From positions 1 to 64,000 of the forward strand of contig CAMDLR010000008.1 of NCBI GenBank assembly GCA_945901845.1: 64,000 nucleotides of DNA, given 5' to 3'. A program made the translations under genes and the position numbers. Positions within the stretch are counted from its first letter, which is position 1. Every line of letters starts with the position of its first letter. The notes beneath the pieces are model-generated. The model was not told the origin of the DNA. It did not search any database and worked only from the letters and a program-made list of their open reading frames with translations. Positions 1 through 9,739 of the stretch are shown here, one piece after another. The stretch comes from Sediminibacterium ginsengisoli (GTDB taxonomy: Bacteria > Bacteroidota > Bacteroidia > Chitinophagales > Chitinophagaceae).

Positions 1-16
1 CTCAAAAAATAAAACC

Positions 17-2419
17 ATGCGCCGTTTTCTTTTTTTAATCATCCTTGTAATTCCTTCGTTCCTATTTGCACAAACAGCAAATAGTTTTTTTGAAAAAACA
101 AAAAACATGAAACGTCAATCTGGATTTTTCACTTTTTTTATAGACGAAGCAACTGGAAAAATATGGTTAGACATTGATAAGTTAGGTCAAGAATTTTTAT
201 TCGTTCATTCATTACCGGCTGGTTTAGGATCTAATGATATTGGGCTAGACAGAGGACAAATCGGAGATACTAAAATTGTATTTTTTGAGCGCGTGGGTAA
301 AAAAATATTACTGGTTCAACCCAATTACGACTACCGTGCAAGTAGCGTCGATAAAAATGAAAAAAGAGCCGTAAAAGAATCTTTTGCAAGTTCTACCATT
401 GCCTCTTTTGTTATCGAAGAAGAACAAACGGGTCATTTATTAGTGGACGCAACCTCCTTTTTTGTGAAAGACACACACGGTGCAGCAGATAAAATTAAAG
501 CTATGCGTCAGGGAACGTATTCGTTTAACGAACCCCGTTCTGCGATGTATTTTAATAATACCAAAAACTTCCCGCTCAATTCAGAATTTGAAGCGAGCAT
601 TACATTTACAGGTGGTGCCGATGCAGGTAGATTTGTAACAAGTGTAACGCCTTCACCAGAAGCGATCACGCTTCGGATGCACTATTCATTTGTTCAACTT
701 CCTGATAATCAGTACAAAATAAGAAAATATGATATTAGAAGTGGATATTTTGGCATCTCTTATTATGATTACAGTTCTGACTTTACAACCCCCATCGAAC
801 AAAAATTTATTTCAAGACATCGACTCGCCAAAAAAGATCCTGCTGTACAAGTCAGCGAACCCGTTACGCCCATTGTTTATTATTTAGACAACGGCACGCC
901 AGAACCGATTAGGTCTGCGCTGTTAGAAGGCGGCCGCTGGTGGAATCAAGCTTTTGAAGCAGCAGGCTACAAAAATGCATTTATTGTAAAAGTACTTCCT
1001 GATAGTTGCGACCCCATGGACATCAGGTACAATATGATTAATTGGGTGCACCGTTCTACCAGAGGATGGAGTTATGGCGCTACCGTAACTGACCCGCGCA
1101 CTGGAGAAATTATTAAGGGTCAAGTAACACTTGGGTCACTCCGGGTTAGACAAGACTATTTAATATTTACTGGATTACTAGCACCATACGAAACAGGAAA
1201 GCCCGTTCCGACCACCATGAAAGAAGCAGCGCTTCAGCGTTTACGTCAACTTTCTGCGCATGAAATTGGACATACCCTTGGCTTACAACACAACTATGCG
1301 TCTAGTTATAATGATAGAGCATCTGTAATGGATTATCCGCACCCTAATATTTTTATCAATGAAAAAGGGGAGATGGATTTTTCTAAAGTGTATACCAACG
1401 AAATTGGAGCCTGGGACAAAAGAGCCATCATGTATGGATACCAGGATTTTGAAAAAAATACCGATGAAACAAAAGCACTTCAAAATTTATTAGCAGAAAA
1501 TACAAAACAAGGACTCTTATTTATTGCAGACGCGGACGCACGAGCTGCGAGCGGCTTTCACCCCAATGCGCATTTATGGGATAATGAAAAAGACGCCACT
1601 GTTGGATTAAAAAATACACTCGCAGTTAGATCAAAAGCGTTGAACCAATTTTCTGAAAATACAATTAGAATTGGCGCACCACTTGCTACACTCGAAGACG
1701 TACTTGTTCCTGTTTATAATTATCACCGCTATCAATTAGAAGCGGTTTGCAAATTAATTGGCGGTATCGATTATAGTTATAGCACCAGGGGTGACGAACA
1801 AAAAAAACCAAGCTTTGTTCCTTTTGCGATGCAACAAAAAGCATTGACTGCTGCGGTAGCTTGCTTATCTCCTACTACCTTAACATTACCAGAATTTATT
1901 GTTGCACAAATTCCACCAAGGCCCCCTTTGTATTATAGTGGCGAACTTTTTGCAAAAAGAACAGGCATGAGTTTTGATCCACTTTCTGCCGCAGAAGCAC
2001 TCGCCGACTTTGAACTCGCGTTTTTATTTAATCCTGAAAGAGCCAACCGTTTAACCATCAATAAAGCCAGAGGTGAAAGCATTGGATTTGCAGAACTCAT
2101 CGATGCAGTGGTTGCAGAAACCTATCAAAAACCTTTAGGGAAAGGATTACAGGAAGCCGTAGGATTACAAACACAACAAATGGTAGTAACCTGGCTTTTA
2201 GGGGTATCTCAATCAGAGCAAAGTAATTACATGGTAAAATCTATTTGCCATGAAAAATTGAACGCACTAAAAAAATGGGCAGTTGAACAAGTAAAATTAA
2301 ATCAATACAAAACGCATTTCGCGTATTTGATAGAACGCATAGAGCACCCGAAAGAAATAAGTTTACCAAAGCACAAAGAAATTGCACCAGGCGCACCCAT
2401 TGGATGTGATATGGATTAA
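17..2419 (+). CDS. Secreted zinc-dependent metalloprotease (metzincin-like, DUF4953/DUF5117 type)
   Basis: An 800-residue exported protein. Residues 1-18 form a signal peptide (two Arg, a hydrophobic core, then FAQ). The extended zinc motif HExxHxxGxxH is seen with H415, E416, H419 and H425, followed by a Met-turn SVMDYP (M438), the hallmark of metzincin peptidases. The length and the N-terminal region before the motif fit the large Bacteroidota zinc-dependent metalloproteases annotated with DUF5117/DUF4953; substrates of that family are not known to me. No type 9 secretion C-terminal domain is obvious, so a periplasmic or outer-membrane-associated location is inferred. The ATG lies 16 bases from the window edge, so its promoter is not visible. 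The next gene is convergent. Confidence 0.85.
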   Translation: MRRFLFLIILVIPSFLFAQTANSFFEKTKNMKRQSGFFTFFIDEATGKIWLDIDKLGQEFLFVHSLPAGLGSNDIGLDRGQIGDTKIVFFERVGKKILLVQPNYDYRASSVDKNEKRAVKESFASSTIASFVIEEEQTGHLLVDATSFFVKDTHGAADKIKAMRQGTYSFNEPRSAMYFNNTKNFPLNSEFEASITFTGGADAGRFVTSVTPSPEAITLRMHYSFVQLPDNQYKIRKYDIRSGYFGISYYDYSSDFTTPIEQKFISRHRLAKKDPAVQVSEPVTPIVYYLDNGTPEPIRSALLEGGRWWNQAFEAAGYKNAFIVKVLPDSCDPMDIRYNMINWVHRSTRGWSYGATVTDPRTGEIIKGQVTLGSLRVRQDYLIFTGLLAPYETGKPVPTTMKEAALQRLRQLSAHEIGHTLGLQHNYASSYNDRASVMDYPHPNIFINEKGEMDFSKVYTNEIGAWDKRAIMYGYQDFEKNTDETKALQNLLAENTKQGLLFIADADARAASGFHPNAHLWDNEKDATVGLKNTLAVRSKALNQFSENTIRIGAPLATLEDVLVPVYNYHRYQLEAVCKLIGGIDYSYSTRGDEQKKPSFVPFAMQQKALTAAVACLSPTTLTLPEFIVAQIPPRPPLYYSGELFAKRTGMSFDPLSAAEALADFELAFLFNPERANRLTINKARGESIGFAELIDAVVAETYQKPLGKGLQEAVGLQTQQMVVTWLLGVSQSEQSNYMVKSICHEKLNALKKWAVEQVKLNQYKTHFAYLIERIEHPKEISLPKHKEIAPGAPIGCDMD

Positions 2420-2435
2420 ATAATGAGTGAAACAG

Positions 2436-4082
2436 TTACACGAGCATTCTTAAAGGCTCTTCTAACAGAGACTTAAGGGTTTGTAAGAAAGCTGCTCCGG
2501 CTGCACCATCCACAACGCGGTGGTCGCAACTGAGGGTTACTTTCATTACGTTACCAGGCACTACTTGTCCATTTTTTACAACCGCCACTTGTGCAATACC
2601 ACCTACTGCAAGTATACATGCATCTGGAGGATTGATGATGGCTGTAAATTCATCTACGCCAAACATACCTAAGTTAGAAATGGTAAATGTGCTGCCTTCC
2701 CAATCTGAAGGTTGTAGTTTTTTGTCTTTTGCTTTTTGCGCAAACCCTTTTACTGCAACACCAATTTCACTGAGTGATTTGGTATCTGCAAAACGTACAA
2801 CTGGAACGAGTAAACCTTCGTCTACCGCAACAGCAATGCCAATATTTACATGATGGTTGGTGCGAATAGAATCACCGAGCCAACTGCTATTAATTTTTGG
2901 ATGTTGTTTTAATGAAAGTGCTGTTGCTTTAACAACCATATCATTGAAACTAATTTTTACCGGTGCCACTTCATTAATTTTTGCGCGCGCTGCAACAGCG
3001 GCGTCCATATCAATGCTCATGGTTATGTAAAAATGCGGTGCCGTAAATAAACTTTCGCTTAAGCGGCGCGCAATTGTTTTACGCATTTGAGAAACCGGTT
3101 GGTCTTCAAAATGCACAACACCTGGGTGTGCAGCTTGAACTGCTACTGAAGCAGAAGCACCCGTTATTGGAGTAGCGGCCACAACTGAAGCAGATACTGG
3201 CGTGTAGCCGTCTATATCATATTTAGTGATACGTCCATTATCTCCGGTTCCTTGTACATATTTTAAATCAATGCCACGCTCTTCTGCCATTTTTTTGGCA
3301 AGTGGGCTAGCAAAAATTCGACCTTCATTAACAACCGCCTGAACTGCAGGTGCAGCAGGTGTTGGGGCAGCAACTGGCGCTGGTGTTGAAGGAGCCACAG
3401 CAGTTGCAGTTGCAGGCGCAGATGCACCCGCACTACTTTTTACAGCGGCAACAATTGCATCAATATTAGTACCAGCAGCACCAATCACACAAAGTAAATC
3501 GTTCACTAAAATTTTCTCTCCTGCCTTAGCACCTTGGTATAATAAAATACCATCTTTATAACTTTCAAGTTCCATGGTAGCCTTATCGGTTTCGATATCT
3601 GCTAAAACATCTCCTTTTTTAACCGTATCTCCTACATTTTTTTGCCAACCTGCAATCACACCTTCTGTCATGGTATCGCTTAAGCGTGGCATAAGCACCA
3701 CTTCTTCCATTGCAGCCACATCCATTGTAGCACTTGCAGCGGGAGCTGCAGTTGCTGAAGCTGCTGCAGGAGCAGTCTCAGTAGCAGTTACTGTAGCAGG
3801 CGAATTCGCTCCAACAGATGCTATCAGTGAAGCAACATCTTCACCAGCCTTCCCAATAATAGCAAGCAAATCATTGACTTGCAATTTGCCTCCTTTTGTA
3901 GTTCCTATATGTAACAAAAAACCCTCTTGGTAGCTTTCAAGCTCCATGGTTGCTTTATCTGTTTCGATTTCAGCCAATAAATCACCTTTTTTTACCGCAT
4001 CGCCCACATTTTTGTGCCAAGCTGCAATAACACCTTCGGTCATTGTATCACTTAAGCGGGGCATTAAAATCACTTCAGCCAT
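2436..4082 (-). CDS. pdhC: Pyruvate dehydrogenase complex E2, dihydrolipoamide acetyltransferase
   Basis: 548 residues. It transfers acetyl groups from lipoamide to CoA in the pyruvate dehydrogenase complex (cytoplasm). Two tandem lipoyl domains (about 1-78 and 127-203) each carry the ETDKATMELES motif, with lipoyl-lysines K43 and K167. Ala/Pro-rich linkers follow each. A peripheral-subunit-binding domain lies at about 255-291, and the CoA-dependent acyltransferase domain at about 320-548 with catalytic DHRVVDG (H521, D525). The two lipoyl domains and the pyruvate-type sequence favour PDH over 2-oxoglutarate E2, which usually has one lipoyl domain. E1 and E3 genes are not adjacent. A possible -7 box TAATTTCG lies at 4112-4119 on the minus strand. 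Confidence 0.93.
   Translation of the reverse strand: MAEVILMPRLSDTMTEGVIAAWHKNVGDAVKKGDLLAEIETDKATMELESYQEGFLLHIGTTKGGKLQVNDLLAIIGKAGEDVASLIASVGANSPATVTATETAPAAASATAAPAASATMDVAAMEEVVLMPRLSDTMTEGVIAGWQKNVGDTVKKGDVLADIETDKATMELESYKDGILLYQGAKAGEKILVNDLLCVIGAAGTNIDAIVAAVKSSAGASAPATATAVAPSTPAPVAAPTPAAPAVQAVVNEGRIFASPLAKKMAEERGIDLKYVQGTGDNGRITKYDIDGYTPVSASVVAATPITGASASVAVQAAHPGVVHFEDQPVSQMRKTIARRLSESLFTAPHFYITMSIDMDAAVAARAKINEVAPVKISFNDMVVKATALSLKQHPKINSSWLGDSIRTNHHVNIGIAVAVDEGLLVPVVRFADTKSLSEIGVAVKGFAQKAKDKKLQPSDWEGSTFTISNLGMFGVDEFTAIINPPDACILAVGGIAQVAVVKNGQVVPGNVMKVTLSCDHRVVDGAAGAAFLQTLKSLLEEPLRMLV
2526..4079 (-). repeat. Tandem lipoyl-domain duplication within pdhC (residues 1-80 and 126-205 of the protein)
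   Basis: The first and second lipoyl domains are about 370 bases apart in the gene and match over nearly their whole length, including MPRLSDTMTEGVIA and ETDKATMELESY. At DNA level the copies have diverged at synonymous sites, for example around 3555-3595 and 3930-3970, so this is an old domain duplication rather than a recent repeat. The span given covers the gene region holding both copies; the repeat itself occupies roughly 3465-3705 and 3840-4082. Confidence 0.7.
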
Positions 4083-4207
4083 AAGATTCGGTTGCGCTTT
4101 TAATTAAGCCTCGAAATTAAGGAAAAAAGGGATTGAGCGCCCCCAAAAAGCCCGTTTATTTGACTAATAATAACCGAAACCTTACTTTTACGTCAAAGTG
4201 GCCACCT

Positions 4208-4594
4208 ATGACATCCATGATTTCCGAAGGCATCGAAATAAGTGTAGAAACTTTCTACCAATCGGACTACAGTAGTGCCGTTTCCAACGAATTCATGTTT
4301 GCATACCGCATTACCATCGAAAACCACAACCATTTTAATGTTAAACTGCTGCGTAGGCATTGGGAAATATTTGATAGTTGCGGCGAACATAAAGTAGTAG
4401 ATGGCGAGGGTGTGATTGGTATTCAGCCCATTATCAAACCTTCCGACCGTTACCAATACATCAGCGGCTGCAATTTAAAATCGGAGCTTGGGCGTATGCA
4501 GGGCAGTTATGAAATGGAAAATGAAAACAACAAAACCTTGTTTACAGTTACGATTCCAGGTTTTGATCTGATTGTGCCATCTAAATTAAACTAA
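4208..4594 (+). CDS. apaG: ApaG domain protein (Co2+/Mg2+ efflux-associated)
   Basis: 128 residues from ATG 4208, the usual size of ApaG. The conserved block NEFMFAYRITIENHN, then KLLRRHWEIFDS, GEGVIGIQPIIKP and SGCNLKSELGRMQGSY, is typical of the family's fibronectin-like beta sandwich. The family is linked genetically to cobalt resistance and magnesium efflux in enterobacteria; its biochemical role is not settled. The frame is open back to a TTG at 4133, but the extra residues lack family similarity; ATG 4217 is another possible start. The divergent neighbour is pdhC and the convergent neighbour is gldB. Confidence 0.9.
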   Translation: MTSMISEGIEISVETFYQSDYSSAVSNEFMFAYRITIENHNHFNVKLLRRHWEIFDSCGEHKVVDGEGVIGIQPIIKPSDRYQYISGCNLKSELGRMQGSYEMENENNKTLFTVTIPGFDLIVPSKLN

Positions 4595-4618
4595 TCGGCT
4601 TCTATTCAGCGCCTATTT

Positions 4619-5617
4619 CTAGGGCTTGTATTTGGCCTGTTCAAAAATTATTTTTGCAGGCGTTTTCATCACTTTATCGAGTGGCAATTCTTTATTTTTT
4701 TGAAGCCAGGCTTCTACAATTCTATACCCAACAAACTGCCCTATAAATCCAGGAGATGCATCACCAAAAACGGCCGTATTAGGGCCATCCTGCATGTAAT
4801 CGCCAATTAAAGAAGGATCTTTTTCGAATAATAAATTATTTTGAATAAAAAATGACCAAATATCTTTTTCCCTTTTATAACAACCTTCTAGTTGCGCAGC
4901 CGTATATCCTGTTACAAGACTATCTTGCTCGCTAGGTAATACTTGTTTTAAAAAATACAAACGTTTTCCTGCTTCTACCATTTGTTCACAAAGTGGTGCA
5001 CCTGCATCTTGCAAAGGAAACATATCATCGCGTATATTTTTGATGCAATTGGTGGCCATATAGGATGGCTCAAAACGCCTTGAAACATATATAGGATAGA
5101 GGCTTTGGCCTTCTTCAGATAAATAAATGGGATCATTTTTACCAAGGTACATTTGAAGTCCAATAGCGAGCGCGTCAATGGTGATGATATTTCCAAAACT
5201 ATTGATGGGCCCAATAAATGTTATCAGTTTAGTAGGTAACTTGTAATCCGGAAAATAATATTTTATATATTTCAAGCCTTCTTTAATTGCTTGCTCTTGT
5301 TTTTGAATGGAAGAAAATTTACTACTAGCTTGTTTGTATAACGATTGATAAGCACTAATAAATTGAGGTACATCTTTCGTTGCTGTTTCTGGCGTTGTTG
5401 CCAAAATATTGTATAAAAAATCTTGTGTAAATAATGGTTGTTGTCCAGCTAGTTTTTGCAAAGAAGCATCCAAACGAAGTGTGTCGATTGCAAAAAAAGA
5501 TTGTTCGTACCGGACCGTTGCAAGGGGCACTTCAATAGCACTAATGTCTGGTGTTTTTTGAAACGAATTACAGCTTAGTAAAATAACAATGGCAGCGGCT
5601 GATAGAAACTTGGTCAT
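4619..5617 (-). CDS. gldB: Gliding motility lipoprotein GldB-like
   Basis: About 332 residues from ATG 5617. A short lipoprotein signal peptide ends in the lipobox ILLSC with C16 as the lipidated residue. The body (YFPDYKLP, FIGPINSFGNI, YLGKNDPIY, YPIYVSRRFEP) is GldB-like. In Flavobacterium GldB is a membrane lipoprotein needed for gliding; distant members also occur in non-gliding Bacteroidota. The upstream in-frame start at 5635 would put six residues before the signal peptide, so 5617 is preferred. It diverges from nadE and is not beside other gld genes. The window also has a PorX-like protein, consistent with a type 9 secretion/gliding organism, though that link is inference. Confidence 0.8.
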   Translation of the reverse strand: MTKFLSAAAIVILLSCNSFQKTPDISAIEVPLATVRYEQSFFAIDTLRLDASLQKLAGQQPLFTQDFLYNILATTPETATKDVPQFISAYQSLYKQASSKFSSIQKQEQAIKEGLKYIKYYFPDYKLPTKLITFIGPINSFGNIITIDALAIGLQMYLGKNDPIYLSEEGQSLYPIYVSRRFEPSYMATNCIKNIRDDMFPLQDAGAPLCEQMVEAGKRLYFLKQVLPSEQDSLVTGYTAAQLEGCYKREKDIWSFFIQNNLLFEKDPSLIGDYMQDGPNTAVFGDASPGFIGQFVGYRIVEAWLQKNKELPLDKVMKTPAKIIFEQAKYKP

Positions 5618-5710
5618 GCAATAAATTTGACACAAAGATGTTACTTAAATTCGTTAAAAAATAAACAAGATTTAAATGAGGCAGGTGGTATTTGGTATGT
5701 AAAAGTTACT

Positions 5711-5718
5711 GACCTTTG
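5711..5718 (+). promoter_or_regulatory. Possible -7 box of nadE
   Basis: GACCTTTG, one mismatch from the TAnnTTTG consensus, with TTTG at 5691-5694, 16 nt upstream. The start codon follows about 20 nt downstream. The spacing is slightly short. Confidence 0.35.
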
Positions 5719-5738
5719 CAGCCACCGCAGTTATCCCT

Positions 5739-7418
5739 ATGAAAATAAGTATCGCGCAACAGAACTACCACATTGGAAATTTTGAAGAGAACACAGAGAA
5801 AATGCTGTGTGCCATAGAACTTGCCAAAAAAGAAGGCGCCGATCTTATTTTATTTAGCGAAATGAGTGTTTGCGGCTACCCTGCCCGCGACTTTGTTGAG
5901 TTCGACGATTTTATCAACAAATGCTACCAAAGCATTGATACCATTAGAAAAGCGGCCGATACCATTGGCGTGCTTATTGGTAGTCCAGCGCGTAATCCGG
6001 GTAAAAAAGGGAAAGATTTATTCAACACCGCCTTTTTCTTATACGAACAAAAAATTGTAGCTGAAATTCATAAAACATTACTTCCTACCTACGATGTATT
6101 TGATGAAAACAGGTATTTCGAAGCAGCTAGCAGCTGGGAAGTGATCCCATTTAAAGGAAAAAAATTAGCGGTAACCATTTGCGAAGACATTTGGAACCTC
6201 GGAGACAATCCACTTTATACCATTTGTCCAATGGACGAACTCATGAAGCAGTCGCCAGATATCATGCTCAATTTAAGTGCTTCCCCTTTTGATTATACCC
6301 ACGACGAAGACAGAAAAGCAACGATTAAGGCCAATGTTTTAAAATATAAAATTCCGCTTTTTTATTGCAACGCAGTAGGTAGTCAAACAGAAATTGTTTT
6401 TGATGGAGGCTCTTATGCATTTGATAAAGACGCTAATTTATGTGGTTCGCTACCCATGTTTAGATCAGAACTTTCTTTTTACACTTGCAATGATGATGGC
6501 ACCATGCAAGAGCCTATTATAGAACCTGCAAGTCGCGTTCCCAATAAAGAATTAAACCCAGCAACACTTATTGCAGATTTAAACATCGATCAAATATATC
6601 AAGCACTCGTACTTGGCATTAAAGATTATTTTACAAAAATGGGTTTTACCAAAGCCATACTAGGTTCTTCGGGCGGTATAGATTCGGCGGTAACCCTTGC
6701 TATTGCTACTGATGCGCTGGGTGCACAAAACGTATTAGCAGTACTCATGCCTTCCGAATTTTCTACGGAGCACTCGGTGGCAGACGCTGTATTATTAAGT
6801 GAAAATTTAAATAATCCTTGCCATATAGTACCTATTAAAAATGTGTACCATTCTTTTTTAGAAACACTAGCACCTATTTTTAACGGCATGCCTTTTTCAC
6901 TTGCCGAAGAAAATATTCAGAGTAGATCTAGGGGAAATATTTTAATGGCGATTGCTAATAAACTGGGCTACGTTTTACTCAATACGTCTAACAAAAGTGA
7001 ACTGGCTACCGGCTACGGAACTTTATATGGAGACATGGCTGGTGGTCTTGGCGTACTAGGTGACCTTTATAAAATGCAAGTGTATGAATTAGCCAAATAC
7101 ATCAACCGCGAAAAAGAAATTATTCCTACAAATATTATGACCAAAGCACCAAGTGCCGAGTTAAGACCAGATCAAAAAGACAGTGATAGTTTACCTGATT
7201 ATAGTGTGTTAGATCAAATTTTATACCAGTACATCGAAAAACGTGCCAACCCTTCGGCCATAATAGCTATGGGTTACAACAATGAACTTGTACACCGTAC
7301 TTTAAAAATGGTAAACACCAACGAATACAAGCGCCATCAGTTTTGCCCCATTATTCGCGTATCACCAAAGGCATTTGGTGTAGGTAGAAGAATGCCGATT
7401 GTTGGAAAATATTTGTAA
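5739..7418 (+). CDS. nadE: NAD(+) synthase, glutamine-hydrolysing
   Basis: 559 residues making NAD from nicotinate adenine dinucleotide, with glutamine-derived ammonia. The N-terminal half (about 1-260) is a nitrilase-type glutaminase with FSEMSVCGYP carrying the catalytic Glu, the KTLLPTYDVFDE lysine region and the nucleophile C148 in VTICEDIWN. The C-terminal half has the ATP pyrophosphatase P-loop SSGGIDS (S311-S316), then NKSELATGYGTLYGDMAGG and the KAPSAELRPDQKD loop. This is the two-domain glutamine-dependent form, so ammonia is supplied internally. It ends immediately before the convergent thiolase gene, with no spacer. Confidence 0.95.
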   Translation: MKISIAQQNYHIGNFEENTEKMLCAIELAKKEGADLILFSEMSVCGYPARDFVEFDDFINKCYQSIDTIRKAADTIGVLIGSPARNPGKKGKDLFNTAFFLYEQKIVAEIHKTLLPTYDVFDENRYFEAASSWEVIPFKGKKLAVTICEDIWNLGDNPLYTICPMDELMKQSPDIMLNLSASPFDYTHDEDRKATIKANVLKYKIPLFYCNAVGSQTEIVFDGGSYAFDKDANLCGSLPMFRSELSFYTCNDDGTMQEPIIEPASRVPNKELNPATLIADLNIDQIYQALVLGIKDYFTKMGFTKAILGSSGGIDSAVTLAIATDALGAQNVLAVLMPSEFSTEHSVADAVLLSENLNNPCHIVPIKNVYHSFLETLAPIFNGMPFSLAEENIQSRSRGNILMAIANKLGYVLLNTSNKSELATGYGTLYGDMAGGLGVLGDLYKMQVYELAKYINREKEIIPTNIMTKAPSAELRPDQKDSDSLPDYSVLDQILYQYIEKRANPSAIIAMGYNNELVHRTLKMVNTNEYKRHQFCPIIRVSPKAFGVGRRMPIVGKYL

Positions 7419-8594
7419 TTACAGATTTTCAATAATGCCTGCAATACCCTGACCGCCACCAACACAAGCGGAGACCATCGAATATTTTTTATGTAACCTT
7501 TTTAAATCATGCAGTGTTTGCACCGTTAATTTAGCGCCTGTGCAACCCAGTGGATGACCCAGTGCAATGGCGCCACCATTAATATTTACTTTATTGGTAT
7601 CTAAATCTAGTTGTCTGATAACAGCTAAAGATTGTGCAGCAAAGGCTTCGTTGAGTTCAATTAAATCAATGTCTTGCATGTTCATATTTGCTTGACGCAA
7701 TACTTTTGGAATAGCCGCTACCGGACCAATACCCATGATGCGCGGATGCACACCAGCAACTGCAACATTGACCAACCTTCCGATCGGAACAAGTCCTAAT
7801 TCGAGCATCATTTTTTCAGACATCACTACCACAAAAGCAGCGCCATCACTGGTTTGTGACGAATTACCAGCAGTTACGCTTCCATCCACCGCAAAAGCAG
7901 GTTTTAATTTTGCAAGTGCTTCGATACTTGTGTCTGCACGCACACCATCGTCAGAATCGACCACATAAGAACGCGTGGCTTTTTTACCTTTTTCATTGAC
8001 ATACACTTCTTCTACCGTGATAGGCAAAATACCATCCTTGAAATAATTTTCTTGTTGTGCAGTCATTGCTTTTTGATGCGATGCATATGCAAAAGCATCT
8101 TGGTCAGCTCTTGAAATCGTATATTCTTTGGCAACTGCTTCGGCAGTTAATCCCATACTTAAATAATAATCTGGATCGTTGTTGGCAATTTCATAAGAAG
8201 GCACTGTTTTCCATCCAGCTGTTGGCACCAAACTCATGCTCTCTGTTCCGCCAGCAATAATGCAATCGGCCATACCGGATCTGATTTTTGCGGTAGCCAT
8301 CGCAATACTTTCAAGTCCACTCGCACAGTATCTATTAATGGTAATACCCGCTACATCTACGCCAAGGGCTCTTGCAGAAATCATGCGACCAAATTGCAAA
8401 CCCTGTTCCGCTTCGGGTACGGCGTTTCCAACAATAACGTCATCTACACGCGCTGCAGGTAATGCAGGCAAGGTTTTCATGAGTCCTTGAATGAGTTGAA
8501 CGGCTAAATCATCGGGTCTAAAAAAACGAAAACCGCCTCTTTTACTTTTTGTTACGGCTGTTCTAAATCCGGCTACAATGTAAGCTTCTTGCAT
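7419..8594 (-). CDS. Acetyl-CoA C-acyltransferase (thiolase)
   Basis: 391 residues. Thiolytic cleavage of 3-ketoacyl-CoA in fatty acid beta-oxidation, or the reverse condensation. All three catalytic signatures are present: nucleophile C90 in NRYCASGLES, H347 in ALGHPLGCTGAK and C377 in SACVGGGQG. Family length is normal. The sequence resembles FadA-type enzymes of Bacteroidota; a biosynthetic acetoacetyl-CoA thiolase cannot be excluded from sequence alone. No fadB-like partner lies beside it. It is head-to-head with pyrD and convergent with nadE. Confidence 0.92.
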   Translation of the reverse strand: MQEAYIVAGFRTAVTKSKRGGFRFFRPDDLAVQLIQGLMKTLPALPAARVDDVIVGNAVPEAEQGLQFGRMISARALGVDVAGITINRYCASGLESIAMATAKIRSGMADCIIAGGTESMSLVPTAGWKTVPSYEIANNDPDYYLSMGLTAEAVAKEYTISRADQDAFAYASHQKAMTAQQENYFKDGILPITVEEVYVNEKGKKATRSYVVDSDDGVRADTSIEALAKLKPAFAVDGSVTAGNSSQTSDGAAFVVVMSEKMMLELGLVPIGRLVNVAVAGVHPRIMGIGPVAAIPKVLRQANMNMQDIDLIELNEAFAAQSLAVIRQLDLDTNKVNINGGAIALGHPLGCTGAKLTVQTLHDLKRLHKKYSMVSACVGGGQGIAGIIENL

Positions 8595-8677
8595 GGCTAA
8601 TTATTTACCCCTCAAATGTAGTGATTTTTTATAAAAAGTTGTTTATGCAACTAAATTCTTCTTTGGGCGTACAAACC

Positions 8678-8685
8678 TATCTTTG
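8678..8685 (+). promoter_or_regulatory. -7 box of pyrD
   Basis: TATCTTTG matches TAnnTTTG exactly. Only 7 nt separate it from ATG 8693, which predicts a very short or absent 5' leader. No clear TTG lies 19 nt upstream. Confidence 0.55.
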
Positions 8686-8692
8686 CGGGGTT

Positions 8693-9730
8693 ATGATCTA
8701 CCGCCTATTAAGAAACCTCTTGTTTTGCTTCCCTCCAGAAGCCGTACATTATTTTTCAATGAACTGGCTCAAGCGGCTTTGCGGTATTTCCTGGATCAAA
8801 AAATGGCTAACACAAAGTTTTGGCGTTTCAAATCCAACACTTACAAAAACAGTGTTTGGACTTTCCTTTACAAATCCAATTGGCCTAGGCGCCGGATTTG
8901 ATAAAAATGCGCTTTACTTACATGAACTAGAAATTCTTGGTTTTGGTGCCGTAGAAATTGGTACCGTTACGCCAGTTGCGCAAGATGGCAACCCAAAACC
9001 ACGCTTATTTAGATTACCAAAAGATAGGGCCCTCATTAATAGAATGGGTTTTAATAATGATGGTGCAGATGTGGTTGCTGCGCGCGTTGCGGCATGGCGC
9101 AACCAGAACCCCAATAGCAAACTCATTGTAGGTGGCAATATTGGAAAAAATAAAATGACCGCCAACGAAGATGCTTGGAAAGATTACCAGATTTGTTTTG
9201 AAAAATTATTTGATGTGGTCGATTATTTTGTGGTGAATGTAAGTTCACCAAATACGCCCGGCCTTCGTGCACTTCAAGATAAAGAAGCGCTACATGAGAT
9301 CTTGTCAAATTTGCAAAAAATAAATGCGACAAAAAATTCGCCAAAACCCATCCTGTTAAAAATTGCCCCCGATTTAACAGAAGCACAACTAGATGATATC
9401 ATTGCACTCAGTACCGAATTACAATTAGATGGACTTGTTGCTACCAACACCACAATTGATAGGCGTGGTTTGTATACCAACGAGAAAAAAATAGAAGCCA
9501 TTGGCATGGGCGGCCTATCTGGCAAGCCGCTAACCAATAGATCCACGGATGTGGTACGCTATTTAGCAAAAGGATTAAACGGACAAATTCCAATCATTGC
9601 AAGTGGTGGAATTTTTACAGCCGAAGACGCTACCAATACATTAAATGCTGGCGCTACACTCGTTCAGGTATGGACCGGATTTGTATATGAAGGACCTGGC
9701 ATTGTAAAAAATATTTGCTCAAAATTATAA
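8693..9730 (+). CDS. pyrD: Dihydroorotate dehydrogenase (quinone), class 2
   Basis: 345 residues from ATG 8693. It oxidises dihydroorotate to orotate in pyrimidine synthesis, passing electrons to membrane quinone. The N-terminal amphipathic stretch (YRLLRNLLFCFPPEAVHYFSM) is the class 2 membrane-association segment. FMN-binding motifs GLGAGFDKNA and IIASGGIFTAEDA are present, with the catalytic serine region VNVSSPNTPGLR. The frame is open to 8621, but 8693 starts just before the conserved N-terminus and just after a consensus -7 box, so it is chosen. terC follows 9 bases downstream and may be cotranscribed. Confidence 0.94.
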   Translation: MIYRLLRNLLFCFPPEAVHYFSMNWLKRLCGISWIKKWLTQSFGVSNPTLTKTVFGLSFTNPIGLGAGFDKNALYLHELEILGFGAVEIGTVTPVAQDGNPKPRLFRLPKDRALINRMGFNNDGADVVAARVAAWRNQNPNSKLIVGGNIGKNKMTANEDAWKDYQICFEKLFDVVDYFVVNVSSPNTPGLRALQDKEALHEILSNLQKINATKNSPKPILLKIAPDLTEAQLDDIIALSTELQLDGLVATNTTIDRRGLYTNEKKIEAIGMGGLSGKPLTNRSTDVVRYLAKGLNGQIPIIASGGIFTAEDATNTLNAGATLVQVWTGFVYEGPGIVKNICSKL

Positions 9731-9739
9731 GGTATAAAA

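Noticed and set aside
4133-4207. N-terminal extension of apaG from a TTG
   Set aside because: The extra residues lack family similarity, while ATG 4208 gives the normal ApaG length.
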